Positions 1-11,299 of a stretch of 64,000 nt of DNA are shown here, in pieces. Position 1 is the first letter of the stretch. Every line of letters begins with the position of its first letter. Both the position numbers and the translations under genes were made by a program. The stretch lies in the NCBI GenBank assembly GCA_903905585.1, contig CAIVHB010000128.1:17157-81156 (forward strand), read 5' to 3'. Origin of the DNA: an uncultured Ferrovum sp. GTDB lineage: Bacteria; Pseudomonadota; Gammaproteobacteria; Burkholderiales; Ferrovaceae. The notes below the pieces were generated by a model. That model worked only from the letters and a program-made list of their open reading frames with translations, searched no databases and had not been told where the DNA came from.

Positions 1-2
1 TT

Positions 3-512
3 GAGTTAGTTGATTTTCCCAACCGTGAGTTTCAACTGCGTTGGGCGTTGAGCAGTTCATCAGATGCTTACAATTTTGTTTTAATAGACTGTCCACCCGC
101 ACTAAATATGCTAACCGTAAATGGTTTGGCGGCGGCAGAACGAGTCATGATTCCAATGCAGTGCGAATATTACGCGCTAGAGGGGCTTTCAGATCTAGTG
201 CAAACAATCAAAAGAGTGAGACATCACCTCAACCCTCAACTAGAAATAGAAGGTTTATTGAGGACTATGTTTGATCCACGTAGCCAGCTTGCCCAGCAAG
301 TATCGGCTCAGTTAGAGGAACATTTTGGGGCTAAGGTTTATAAAACCGTTATTCCTCGAAATATTCGACTTGCAGAGGCCCCTAGCCATGGCAGGGCAGC
401 AATGCACTATGAGCCAAATTCTAAGGGTGCACTGGCTTATCAAGAACTCGCAGCAGAACTACTGCGACGCCAAGGCCCAGAGCAACCTCTATCACCTTCA
501 GAAAAAGAGTAA
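3..512 (+). CDS. parA: Chromosome partitioning ATPase ParA (5' end missing)
   Basis: C-terminal about 170 residues of a ParA/Soj ATPase, open from the left edge in frame 3. The Walker B-type stretch VLIDCPPAL is visible near the start, followed by the conserved LTVNGLAAAE and IPMQCEYYALEGL segments; the P-loop lies before base 1. ParA binds DNA non-specifically with ATP and moves ParB-parS complexes during chromosome segregation. It sits 6 bp before parB, so the two are almost surely one transcript. The family and the parB linkage make the call secure; only the missing start is unknown. Confidence 0.95.
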   Translation, partial: ELVDFPNREFQLRWALSSSSDAYNFVLIDCPPALNMLTVNGLAAAERVMIPMQCEYYALEGLSDLVQTIKRVRHHLNPQLEIEGLLRTMFDPRSQLAQQVSAQLEEHFGAKVYKTVIPRNIRLAEAPSHGRAAMHYEPNSKGALAYQELAAELLRRQGPEQPLSPSEKE

Positions 513-518
513 AGCAAT

Positions 519-1406
519 ATGGTTAAATTAAAAGGCTTGGGCCGCGGGCTTGACGCGCTGTTATCAGGAAGCGAGCCCTTATCTGCCAATGATATCCCCA
601 ATAGTTTGGCGCTTGATGCCATGCAACCCGGAAAGTATCAACCGCGAACCCATATGGATCAGGTTGCTTTAGAGTCTCTGGCAGAATCCATACGTGGACA
701 GGGTTTGTTGCAGCCTATCTTGGTCCGCCCTATTGGGCCTGAGCGTTACGAAATTATCGCTGGTGAGCGTCGCTGGAGAGCAGCACGTTTAGCAGGGCTG
801 GAACAGGTGCCGGTGCTTGTGCGTGCTATACCTGATGAAGCTACCTTAGCCGTAGCTTTGATCGAAAACATTCAGAGGGAAAACCTCAACGCAATTGAAG
901 AAGCGATGGGTTTACAACGTTTAGTGGATGAGTTTGGTTTGACGCACGAACAAGCGGCAAAAGCAGTGGGTCGATCCCGTGCAGCAGTCAGTAATCTGCT
1001 TCGCCTTCTCGATCTGGAGCCATCCGTTCGCGTGCTACTTTCTGATGGTGCGCTAGACATGGGCCATGCAAGAGCATTATTGGGTTTGCCAAGCGAAGAA
1101 CAACCCGCAGCGGCACTGGAAGTCTTAGACCGTAAGCTCAATGTGCGCGCGACCGAGCAAATGGTGCAAAGAAGAATAAGTGAGGTACAGCCTTCGGTGC
1201 CGGATTCGAAAGATAAAGCAACAACTCTCGGATTGGGAAAACCTAAAAATAGTGATGGTGATATTCGGCATCTAGAGCAAGAATTATCGGATCACCTTGG
1301 CGCCGCTGTAAGCATTAAAACCAAATCGAAGGGCGGAGGGGATATGGTCTTACGCTTTCATGATCTGGACCAATTAGATGGTTTAATTGCAATTTTGAAG
1401 CGATAG
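519..1406 (+). CDS. parB: Chromosome partitioning protein ParB
   Basis: A 295-residue ParB/Spo0J protein. The N-terminus (MVKLKGLGRGLDALL) is the typical ParA-contacting arm. The CTP-binding box GERRWRAARL lies at residues 82-91, NIQRENL at about 117-123, and the helix-turn-helix region at about 140-165. The C-terminal part from about 240 should be the dimerisation domain. It loads at parS sites and spreads along DNA. The start at 519 follows the parA stop by 6 bp. I did not find a parS site in the window. Length is normal for a chromosomal ParB. Confidence 0.97.
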   Translation: MVKLKGLGRGLDALLSGSEPLSANDIPNSLALDAMQPGKYQPRTHMDQVALESLAESIRGQGLLQPILVRPIGPERYEIIAGERRWRAARLAGLEQVPVLVRAIPDEATLAVALIENIQRENLNAIEEAMGLQRLVDEFGLTHEQAAKAVGRSRAAVSNLLRLLDLEPSVRVLLSDGALDMGHARALLGLPSEEQPAAALEVLDRKLNVRATEQMVQRRISEVQPSVPDSKDKATTLGLGKPKNSDGDIRHLEQELSDHLGAAVSIKTKSKGGGDMVLRFHDLDQLDGLIAILKR

Positions 1407-1446
1407 CAAACAAAGTTGCGCGCTGCAGCATGAAATATTTATTACA

Positions 1447-1464
1447 GAATTGACGTCTCAATTC
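1447..1464. repeat. Inverted repeat over the atp promoter -35
   Basis: GAATTGA (1447-1453) and its reverse complement TCAATTC (1458-1464) are separated by four bases, CGTC. The left arm and spacer contain the -35 hexamer of the atp promoter. It is not followed by a T-run, so it is unlikely to be the parB terminator. An operator role is inferred only from its position. Confidence 0.5.
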
Positions 1465-1479
1465 TTGCCATACTATAAT
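1450..1479 (+). promoter_or_regulatory. Sigma70-type promoter of the atp operon
   Basis: TTGACG at 1450-1455 and TATAAT at 1474-1479 are separated by 18 bp. The expected transcript start is near 1486, about 20 bases before atpI. It lies in the only sizeable gap between parB and the ATP synthase genes. Confidence 0.7.
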
Positions 1480-1504
1480 CGAATGGTTTAATCGGCTTGA
1501 AACT

Positions 1505-2652
<1,148 letters not shown>

Positions 2653-2682
2653 TTTATTGTTTTAATTGGTAAGATTTTTTAA

Positions 2683-2976
<294 letters not shown>

Positions 2977-3016
2977 TGCATCCCCCATCTCTGTTCAACC
3001 TGATGAGGGCTAAAGC

Positions 3017-3487
3017 GTGAATATCAACGCGACTATCATCGGTCAGGCAATCACTTTTGCGATCCTGATCTGGTTTACCCTGAAGTTCGTTTGGCCTCCC
3101 GTAACGGCGGCTTTGGAAGAGCGTGCCCAAAAAATTGCTGACGGTTTAGCTGCTGCTGAGCGTGCAAAGGCAGATCTTTCCTTGGCTGAGCGTAAATCTG
3201 CTGACGCGATGGTTGAAGCTCGCCAAAAAGCAGCTGAAATTATCGCAATGTCTGAGAAGCGCCGAGCCGAAATCGTGGAAGAAGCAAAACACGAAGCCAT
3301 TGCCGAAGCAGACCGTATCAAAGCAGCTGCTAAGGCTGAAGTAGAGCAGGAAGCCTATCGCGCACGTGAAGCGTTGCGAGCGCAGGTAGCAAGCTTGGCT
3401 GTAGCCGGCGCCGAGAGAATTCTCCGTCGGGAAATTAATGCCGAGGTGCACGTTGACCTCTTGACCGCGCTCAGCGCGGAACTCTGA
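3017..3487 (+). CDS. atpF: ATP synthase Fo subunit b
   Basis: A 156-residue stator subunit. One N-terminal membrane segment (about residues 5-25) is followed by a long charged, Ala/Glu/Lys-rich helix that should form the peripheral-stalk coiled coil. The start is GTG, giving the typical N-terminus [21 protein letters not shown]. Length matches the E. coli protein (156). Only one b-type gene is present, so the stator is a b homodimer. Confidence 0.97.
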   Translation: MNINATIIGQAITFAILIWFTLKFVWPPVTAALEERAQKIADGLAAAERAKADLSLAERKSADAMVEARQKAAEIIAMSEKRRAEIVEEAKHEAIAEADRIKAAAKAEVEQEAYRAREALRAQVASLAVAGAERILRREINAEVHVDLLTALSAEL

Positions 3488-3497
3488 GGTCAAGCGA

Positions 3498-4034
3498 ATG
3501 GCTGAACTTTCTACTGTCGCAAGGCCTTATGCCGAGGCGGTTTTCAAGCTAAGTCAAGAAGCGGGTAATAGTGCTAGCTGGTCTGATGTGCTGAGCCTGC
3601 TTGAGATGGTGGTACGTGATTCTCAGATGGAAGGTCTCATTGGGAATCCGCGTATCCAGCGTCATCAACTTGTTGCATTGATTGTTGGGGTTGCAGGTAA
3701 TCACCTTGACGTTCAGGCAAAGCAATTGGTTGAGGTCTTAGTCGAAAATAACCGATTGGTATTACTGCCTCAGATTCGTAGCCAGTTTGAAGTACTTCGT
3801 CAAGAACGTGAAGGCGTAATTGACGCAAAGATTACTTCGGCTTTCCGAATGGAAGACGGGCAAATCAGCCGTTTGGTGAAGGATCTCGAAGCCCGCTTTA
3901 AACGTGGAATACGTCCAGATGTGTGGATTGATCCAACGTTAATGGGTGGGGTCAAAGTGGCCGTTGGTGACATCGTCATTGATGGTTCTGTTCGTGGCCG
4001 CCTTGATCGTATGGAAGCCGCGCTAAAAACTTAA
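3498..4034 (+). CDS. atpH: ATP synthase F1 subunit delta
   Basis: A 178-residue delta (OSCP) subunit that joins the b stalk to the top of the alpha/beta ring. It begins with the usual ARPYAEAVFKLS region, and the C-terminal part carries DVWIDPTLMGGVKVAVGDIVIDGSVRGRL, cut here by nature into the conserved GGV...GD.V.DGS..GRL pattern. It lies 10 bp after atpF and is followed by a hairpin and atpA. Confidence 0.97.
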   Translation: MAELSTVARPYAEAVFKLSQEAGNSASWSDVLSLLEMVVRDSQMEGLIGNPRIQRHQLVALIVGVAGNHLDVQAKQLVEVLVENNRLVLLPQIRSQFEVLRQEREGVIDAKITSAFRMEDGQISRLVKDLEARFKRGIRPDVWIDPTLMGGVKVAVGDIVIDGSVRGRLDRMEAALKT

Positions 4035-4040
4035 ATTCGT

Positions 4041-4060
4041 GGTGTCTGAAAGCAGACACC
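4041..4060 (+). other. Intercistronic hairpin before atpA
   Basis: GGTGTCTG (4041-4048) pairs perfectly with CAGACACC (4053-4060) around a four-base loop AAAG. It ends 3 bases before the GGAG ribosome binding site of atpA. No T-run follows, so it is not a terminator. It could affect mRNA processing, stability or access to the atpA start; this is inference. Confidence 0.6.
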
Positions 4061-4073
4061 CATGGAGAAAATG

Positions 4074-5615
4074 ATGCAGTTGAACCCGTCCGAAATCAGC
4101 GAACTGATCAAGGCGAAGATCCAGAATCTTCCCGTTGCAGCTGAAGCACGAACCGAAGGTACGGTTGTTTCCGTTACTGACGGTATCGTTCGTGTCCATG
4201 GTTTGGCCGACGTGATGCAGGGAGAGATGTTGGAATTTCCCGGTAACACTTTTGGTCTAGCACTAAACCTCGAGCGTGACTCGGTAGGTGCGGTGATCTT
4301 GGGTGAATATGAACACATTAGCGAAGGCAACACAGTCAAGTGTACGGGCCGCATTTTAGAGGTGCCCGTTGGTGAGGCGCTGATTGGTCGAGTTGTGGAT
4401 GCATTGGGTAAGCCCATTGATGGCAAAGGCCCAATCAACTCGCCACACTCTTCGCCCATTGAAAAAATTGCACCAGGTGTTATTTGGCGTAAGTCAGTAG
4501 ATCAACCGGTTCAAACCGGATTAAAGGCCATTGACTCGATGGTGCCTGTGGGTCGAGGTCAGCGAGAATTGATCATTGGCGACCGTCAGACCGGCAAAAC
4601 AGCCGTGGCGATTGATACCATTATTAATCAGAAAGGTCAGAATATGACCTGTATCTATGTTGCAATCGGACAAAAGGCTTCTTCGATTGTGAACGTGGTG
4701 CGCAAGTTAGAAGAACACGGCGCGATGGAATACACCATCGTAGTTGCGGCTACGGCTTCAGATTCCGCCGCAATGCAGTTTATTGCCCCCTACTCTGGCT
4801 GCTCAATGGGCGAATATTTCAGAGATAGCGGACGTGATGCGTTGATTGTTTATGATGATTTAACTAAACAAGCCTGGGCGTATCGTCAGATTTCACTGTT
4901 GCTTCGACGTCCTCCAGGTCGCGAAGCCTATCCCGGCGACGTTTTTTATCTACACTCACGGTTGTTAGAGCGTGCTGCGCGTGTGAATGAAGATTACGTA
5001 TCGCATCACACTCATGGAGCTGTAACCGGAAAAACGGGATCTTTAACGGCATTACCTATTATTGAAACTCAAGCCGGTGATGTGACAGCATTCGTTCCTA
5101 CCAACGTCATTTCGATTACAGATGGTCAGATCTTTTTAGAAACTGATTTGTTCAATGCTGGTATTCGTCCTGCAATTAACGCTGGTATTTCTGTATCTCG
5201 TGTCGGTGGAGCCGCTCAAACAAAGGTCATCAAGAAGCTCGGCGGTGGTGTCCGTTTGGCGCTGGCACAATATCGTGAGTTGGCTGCGTTTGCACAGTTT
5301 GCTTCTGATCTGGATGAAGCAACTCGTAAACAGCTCGAGCGTGGCCGCATGGTGACCGAGCTAATGAAGCAAGCCCAATACGCAACTTTGTCTGTCGAAG
5401 AAATGGCAGTGACATTGTTTGCAGTGGATAAAGGCTTCTATGACGATGTTGAAGTGAAACGTGCATTGGCTTTTGAGTCTGCTCTGCGTGTTTCGCTCAA
5501 GAGCGAACATAAAGCCCTGATGGACAAAATTGCAGCGACCAAGGAATTAGACAAGGAGTCTGAAAAGACGCTGTCTGAGGCAATCGCAGCATTTAAGAAG
5601 TCAGGCGTTTACTAA
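4074..5615 (+). CDS. atpA: ATP synthase F1 subunit alpha
   Basis: A 513-residue nucleotide-binding subunit of the catalytic head. The Walker A motif GDRQTGKT is at residues 169-176, the same numbering as E. coli. The start at 4074 ([12 protein letters not shown]) is chosen over in-frame ATGs at 4062 and 4071 because GGAG at 4064-4067 lies six bases before it and because the protein then matches family N-termini. It is flanked on both sides by hairpins, unlike the other genes of the operon. Confidence 0.98.
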   Translation: MQLNPSEISELIKAKIQNLPVAAEARTEGTVVSVTDGIVRVHGLADVMQGEMLEFPGNTFGLALNLERDSVGAVILGEYEHISEGNTVKCTGRILEVPVGEALIGRVVDALGKPIDGKGPINSPHSSPIEKIAPGVIWRKSVDQPVQTGLKAIDSMVPVGRGQRELIIGDRQTGKTAVAIDTIINQKGQNMTCIYVAIGQKASSIVNVVRKLEEHGAMEYTIVVAATASDSAAMQFIAPYSGCSMGEYFRDSGRDALIVYDDLTKQAWAYRQISLLLRRPPGREAYPGDVFYLHSRLLERAARVNEDYVSHHTHGAVTGKTGSLTALPIIETQAGDVTAFVPTNVISITDGQIFLETDLFNAGIRPAINAGISVSRVGGAAQTKVIKKLGGGVRLALAQYRELAAFAQFASDLDEATRKQLERGRMVTELMKQAQYATLSVEEMAVTLFAVDKGFYDDVEVKRALAFESALRVSLKSEHKALMDKIAATKELDKESEKTLSEAIAAFKKSGVY

Positions 5616-5617
5616 GC

Positions 5618-5642
5618 AGTATCCGGTTCAAACCCGGATACT
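5618..5642 (+). other. Intercistronic hairpin after atpA
   Basis: AGTATCCGG (5618-5626) pairs perfectly with CCGGATACT (5634-5642) around a seven-base loop. The following bases (CCCTAATC) lack a T-run, so a rho-independent terminator is unlikely. It starts two bases after the atpA stop codon and may protect the 3' end of an atpA-containing mRNA fragment (inference). Confidence 0.6.
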
Positions 5643-5706
5643 CCCTAATCTGTTGGTTCTGCATTTGAATTAACAGTGAGCGTGCCAAGGTAGCAATGGA
5701 GCAAGC

Positions 5707-6582
5707 ATGGCCGGTTCAAAGGAAATTCGTACCAAGATCAAAAGCGTAAAAAATACGCAAAAGATCACCAAGGCGATGGAGATGGTCGCCGCAAGCAAGA
5801 TGCGCAAGGCGCAAGACCGCATGAAAGCGGCGCGCCCCTATGGTGAAAAGATTCGAAATGTCGCCGCGCATATGGCTCAAGCACATCCAGAGTTTAGCCA
5901 CCCATTCCTCGAGCGTCGCGAAAATGTGAAGCGAGTGGGGGTGGTGGTGGTGACCTCAGATAAAGGTTTGTGCGGCGGTTTGAATACCAATTTGCTGAGG
6001 CAAGTGACTCAGTTCTTCAAAGCATCAGAAGCCAGAGGAGCAAAGGTCTGCGCAACTGCATTGGGAAATAAAGGTTTTGGCTTTATGAATAGGGCTAATG
6101 TACCTGTTGTTTCTCATGCGATTGGTTTGGGTGACACCCCTCACCTAGAACGTCTCATTGGGCCGATAAAGGTTTTATTAGACCAGTTCTCGGCCGGTGA
6201 AGTGGATGAGGTTCATTTAGCCTACACCCGCTTTATCAACACAATGAAGCAAGAACCCGTTGTAGAACAATTGTTACCGTTGCCAAAACATAAGCTCGAA
6301 GTTGATGGCGACAAGCAGGGCGCTTCGTGGGATTACATCTACGAACCCGCAGGGCCTGAAGTCATTGCTCAGTTACTTTTGAGATATGTCGAAGCATTGG
6401 TGTATCAGGCAGTGGCTGAAAATATTGCTTCGGAACAAAGTGCACGGATGGTGGCAATGAAAGCTGCTTCCGATAATGCAGGTAGCGTGATAGGCGAGTT
6501 GCAATTGATTTACAACAAATCTCGTCAGGCTGCTATTACTAAGGAACTCTCAGAAATCGTTGGCGGCGCTGCTGCGGTTTAA
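5707..6582 (+). CDS. atpG: ATP synthase F1 subunit gamma
   Basis: A 291-residue central-shaft subunit. The N-terminal helix ([20 protein letters not shown]) and C-terminal helix ([18 protein letters not shown]) form the coiled-coil rotor and are both well conserved. Length is close to the E. coli protein. The preceding gap of 91 bp holds the atpA 3' hairpin. Confidence 0.98.
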   Translation: MAGSKEIRTKIKSVKNTQKITKAMEMVAASKMRKAQDRMKAARPYGEKIRNVAAHMAQAHPEFSHPFLERRENVKRVGVVVVTSDKGLCGGLNTNLLRQVTQFFKASEARGAKVCATALGNKGFGFMNRANVPVVSHAIGLGDTPHLERLIGPIKVLLDQFSAGEVDEVHLAYTRFINTMKQEPVVEQLLPLPKHKLEVDGDKQGASWDYIYEPAGPEVIAQLLLRYVEALVYQAVAENIASEQSARMVAMKAASDNAGSVIGELQLIYNKSRQAAITKELSEIVGGAAAV

Positions 6583-6591
6583 TGCTTTTGA

Positions 6592-7995
<1,404 letters not shown>

Positions 7996-8004
7996 GGACA
8001 GACC

Positions 8005-8427
8005 ATGGCAACTATCCACGTAGACGTGGTCAGCGCTGAAGAACAGATTTTCTCCGGGGAAGCACAATTTGTAGTGCTGCCTGGAGAAGAAGGTGAGCTT
8101 GGCATTTACCCACGTCATACCCCCTTGCTGACCCGTATTCGTCCGGGTGCGGTGCGTGTGAAGCCTGCTCATGGCGGGGAAGAAGAGCTGGTGTTTGTAT
8201 CGGGCGGCATCCTTGAGGTGCAACCCGATATGGTTACGGTTCTTGCTGATACCGCTATCCGTGGGCATGACTTGGATGAGGCAAAAGCAACCGAAGCCAA
8301 ACGTGCTGCTGAAGAAGCGCTTCATAATCGAACAGGTGATGTGGATTACGCACGCGCTTCAGGCGAATTAGCAGTGGCAATGGCGCAGTTAGCAGCGATT
8401 AGCAAACTTCGCAAAATCCGCGGCTAA
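8005..8427 (+). CDS. atpC: ATP synthase F1 subunit epsilon
   Basis: A 140-residue subunit with the N-terminal beta-sandwich ([37 protein letters not shown]) and the C-terminal helical pair rich in Ala and Glu. It connects the shaft to the c-ring and can inhibit ATP hydrolysis through its C-terminal helices. It is the last gene of the operon, followed directly by a terminator. Confidence 0.97.
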   Translation: MATIHVDVVSAEEQIFSGEAQFVVLPGEEGELGIYPRHTPLLTRIRPGAVRVKPAHGGEEELVFVSGGILEVQPDMVTVLADTAIRGHDLDEAKATEAKRAAEEALHNRTGDVDYARASGELAVAMAQLAAISKLRKIRG

Positions 8428-8436
8428 TGTTGCATC

Positions 8437-8480
8437 CTAGGTGTGACGAACGCTTCGTCGCACCTAGTTTATTTAGTTCT
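8437..8480 (+). terminator. Rho-independent terminator of the atp operon
   Basis: A 13-base stem (8437-8449 with 8455-8467, one T-G wobble) closes a five-base loop and is followed by a T-rich stretch (TTTATTTAGTT). It lies 9 bases after the atpC stop. Confidence 0.85.
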
Positions 8481-8553
8481 CCCTCGCTGACGATCCTGCC
8501 AATTCAGCGTTAGACTACACCCCTAAATGTTTTAATCACGCCCGGGGTTTCTC

Positions 8554-9942
8554 TTGACCGACTCATCTCTACATGTTGTCATTCTCGCTGCTGGCCAAGG
8601 TAAGCGTATGCACTCTGCATTACCGAAGGTATTGCAGTCTATGGCTGGCAAAAGTCTTTTAGGTCACGTACTGGCTTGCGCTCAATCACTCCAGCCTCAA
8701 CGCATCAGTGTCGTTTATGGTCATGGTGCAGAAGCAGTCAGAGCTCAGTTCAAAGAAGAAGCAATACAGTGGGTATTACAATCCCCTCCGCAAGGAACGG
8801 GAGATGCAGTAAAGCAAGTTTTTCAACAAAAAGCGACCCCTCTCTCGAGCAATGAAACGATGCTCGTTTTGTATGGAGATGTCCCGCTCATACAAAAAGA
8901 AACCCTTGAAGCGCTCATTAACTTGTCGCACAGTAAAGGAGCCTTAGCCCTACTCACTCAAACAGTTAAAGATCCCACAGGTTATGGACGTGTGGTGCGT
9001 GCTGAAACGAATAACATTTGTGCAGTCGTGGAACATAAAGATGCAAGCCCTGAACAACTTGCGATCAATGAAATCAATACAGGTATTATTTGTGCCCCTT
9101 CAAAGCGACTTGCAGCGTGGGTCGCCTCATTAGATAACAAAAATCAGCAAAGTGAGTACTATCTTACTGATGTAGTAAATCTTGCAGTAAAAGATGACGT
9201 TGCCGTTATTTCAGCTTCTCCAAAGCTGGAATGGGAGGCGCAAGGTGTGAATGATCAGTGGCAGCTCGCTCAACTAGAACGCCAATGGCAGCGGCACACT
9301 GCTCAGGGATTACTTCTTAAAGGGGTGGCGATAGCTGACCCAGATCGAATCGATATCCGCGGTTCTCTGCATACAGAAAAAGATGTTCGTATAGATATTG
9401 GATGTATTTTTGAGGGAGTTGTTTATTTAGGAGAAGGCGTGCACGTAGGTCCTTACTGCGTGATCAAGGATAGCAATATTGGACAATATTCGAATATCAA
9501 GGCTTTTAGTCATATCGATCAAGCGAATCTAGGGGCGGAAAATCAAATTGGACCCTATGCACGTGTCCGTCCTGGAACCGTAACAGCTGAAAAAGTACAT
9601 ATAGGAAATTTTGTAGAAATTAAAAATAGTGAAATTGGAAAAGAGAGCAAAGCAAATCACCTCGCTTATATAGGGGATTCAAAAGTAGGCCAAGCCGTGA
9701 ATATTGGGGCAGGTGTGATCACCTGCAACTTCGATGGTGCCAATAAGCACCAGACTATTATTGGGGATGGAGCCTTCATTGGTTCCGACAGTCAACTCGT
9801 CGCACCGGTTACTATTGGGTCTGGTGCAACCATAGCAGCAGGAACCACTTTGGTGGGTGCGGCTCCAGCAAATCAACTTACCCTTTCAAGAGCGCCGCAG
9901 CGATCCATCGCTGCGTGGAAGCGACCGAGCAAAAAAAACTAG
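8554..9942 (+). CDS. glmU: Bifunctional GlmU: GlcN-1-P acetyltransferase / UDP-GlcNAc pyrophosphorylase
   Basis: A 462-residue bifunctional cytoplasmic enzyme making UDP-N-acetylglucosamine for peptidoglycan and lipid A. The uridyltransferase half has the nucleotide-binding loop LAAGQGKRM at residues 11-19 and the GDVPL motif; the C-terminal half from about residue 250 has repeating hexapeptides of a left-handed beta helix with the acetyltransferase segment (RPGT, NFVEIKNS, GAGVITCNFDG). The start codon is TTG, since no ATG lies close by and the N-terminus (TDSSLHVVILAAGQGKRM) fits the family. glmS is not adjacent. Confidence 0.97.
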   Translation: MTDSSLHVVILAAGQGKRMHSALPKVLQSMAGKSLLGHVLACAQSLQPQRISVVYGHGAEAVRAQFKEEAIQWVLQSPPQGTGDAVKQVFQQKATPLSSNETMLVLYGDVPLIQKETLEALINLSHSKGALALLTQTVKDPTGYGRVVRAETNNICAVVEHKDASPEQLAINEINTGIICAPSKRLAAWVASLDNKNQQSEYYLTDVVNLAVKDDVAVISASPKLEWEAQGVNDQWQLAQLERQWQRHTAQGLLLKGVAIADPDRIDIRGSLHTEKDVRIDIGCIFEGVVYLGEGVHVGPYCVIKDSNIGQYSNIKAFSHIDQANLGAENQIGPYARVRPGTVTAEKVHIGNFVEIKNSEIGKESKANHLAYIGDSKVGQAVNIGAGVITCNFDGANKHQTIIGDGAFIGSDSQLVAPVTIGSGATIAAGTTLVGAAPANQLTLSRAPQRSIAAWKRPSKKN

Positions 9943-9959
9943 GGCGAGGAATATCAGTA

Positions 9960-10598
9960 TTAACGTGTTTTAGGCAGTGAAGCGATGAGCTCATCTAATA
10001 CTTGCAGGGTGGCTTCATTACCTCCGGCAATGGAAGGACTGGTTTTAAATTTCCCGTCAACGATCAAACTGGGTACACCGTCGATGGCATAGGCTTGAGC
10101 CTTTGCATTTCCACCATTTAATTTAGTTTGAACACCAAACGAGTTGAAGGTATCCACAAACTTGGCGCGATCGATTCCCTGTTTGGCTGCCCAGTCAGCC
10201 GCAGCATCTGCAGACATCAAGTTCAGATGTGACTCATGAATAGCCCCAAACACTTTACTATGAAGCTTATCTATCTGACCCATCGCCTCAAGGGTGTAAT
10301 ACAGTTTTGCAAGAGGTAACCACTCACTGCGCCCAAAAGTGACAGGTACGCGTTTGAGTACAACACCCGCAGGCATTTTATGTTCCCAAGTTTCTAGGCT
10401 AGGCTCTAGATGATTACAGTGAGGGCAGGCATAGGAAAAAAACTCCAACACCTCAACTTTACCGGGTGAACTTGTCAGTTGTGGAGGATTAATGAGTTGG
10501 TATTCTTTGCCCGCTGTTGCGGCATGAGCAACGCCAAAAGCAAGTCCAAAACTAGCAATAAAAAGGAGCCCTAAACTAAGGCGTTGAATAGGCATCAT
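9960..10598 (-). CDS. dsbA: Thiol:disulfide interchange protein DsbA
   Basis: A 212-residue periplasmic oxidase that forms disulfides in exported proteins. A signal peptide spans about residues 1-26 (hydrophobic core LGLLFIASFGLAFG, cleavage after AHA). The active site CPHC is at residues 58-61 in a thioredoxin fold and the cis-proline loop GVPSL follows later. The start at 10598 is chosen because GGAG lies six bases upstream; a longer reading frame has no ribosome binding site and would bury the signal peptide. It follows the SPOR-protein gene by 25 bp in the same direction. Confidence 0.95.
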   Translation of the reverse strand: MMPIQRLSLGLLFIASFGLAFGVAHAATAGKEYQLINPPQLTSSPGKVEVLEFFSYACPHCNHLEPSLETWEHKMPAGVVLKRVPVTFGRSEWLPLAKLYYTLEAMGQIDKLHSKVFGAIHESHLNLMSADAAADWAAKQGIDRAKFVDTFNSFGVQTKLNGGNAKAQAYAIDGVPSLIVDGKFKTSPSIAGGNEATLQVLDELIASLPKTR

Positions 10599-10623
10599 AA
10601 TAAACTCCGGAGATAGAAAGCTT

Positions 10624-11289
10624 TTATTGGGACGTCTCGCCAGCAACTGGCCGAACTAAAATATAACTAATCCCGTTTGACTTCAAAATTTGAGTGAGTT
10701 CCGCAGTATCGGAAGTTTGTGCAAAAGCGCCTATACGAACCCGGTATAAACTTTTCCCGGACTCTCCAGCAGCAGATGGCCAAATATGTGCTTTTTGCCC
10801 CGTTAGTTGAGCGACGACCTCAATTTGTTTTTGAGCTTCTTCCGGTGAGGAGAAAGCACCAAACTGAACATAAAGATTGCTGGGAAGGTTGGATTTGGGA
10901 GATTCTGAAGGGATACTGGCTGGGGAAGGGTCAACGCTCGCAGAGCCAGTACTGGCTTCAGCTCCAACCGTGTTGGAAGAGGGTTTAACAGCTGAAGCGC
11001 TGTCACCACTTATTGAGGGGCTGCCGCTCGGGGTACTTGCTGAATCGATCTCGCCAACACTGTTACCTGAGTTTGCTAAGGCATTACCTTTCATGATTCC
11101 CATAGTTTGAAGGGCACGATTGGTAAAAGGGCTAGGACTGCGAGCAATCCATATAGCAATGCTACTGCATAATCCAACGCCTAAGACGAGCCCAATTAAA
11201 ATCCCCGTAAGGAGTGGATTCCCTGAACCAGGTTTTGGGTCGGAGGATTGAATAGGACTGGTTGTTTTATTTTGATGTGTCTTACTCAT
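10624..11289 (-). CDS. SPOR-domain membrane protein, FtsN-like
   Basis: A 221-residue protein with a cytoplasmic N-terminus, one membrane helix (about residues 26-48), a long Ser/Ala/Pro-rich periplasmic linker, and a C-terminal SPOR domain (about 140-218, containing YVQFGAFSS and YRVRIGAF repeats). SPOR domains bind denuded septal glycan, and this arrangement is that of FtsN, the trigger of septal peptidoglycan synthesis. The argS-SPOR-dsbA order is typical of betaproteobacteria. Start at 11289 gives an AGGA site just upstream and avoids overlap with argS. Equivalence to FtsN is likely but not proven by sequence alone. Confidence 0.88.
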   Translation of the reverse strand: MSKTHQNKTTSPIQSSDPKPGSGNPLLTGILIGLVLGVGLCSSIAIWIARSPSPFTNRALQTMGIMKGNALANSGNSVGEIDSASTPSGSPSISGDSASAVKPSSNTVGAEASTGSASVDPSPASIPSESPKSNLPSNLYVQFGAFSSPEEAQKQIEVVAQLTGQKAHIWPSAAGESGKSLYRVRIGAFAQTSDTAELTQILKSNGISYILVRPVAGETSQ

Positions 11290-11299
11290 ATTCCTACAC

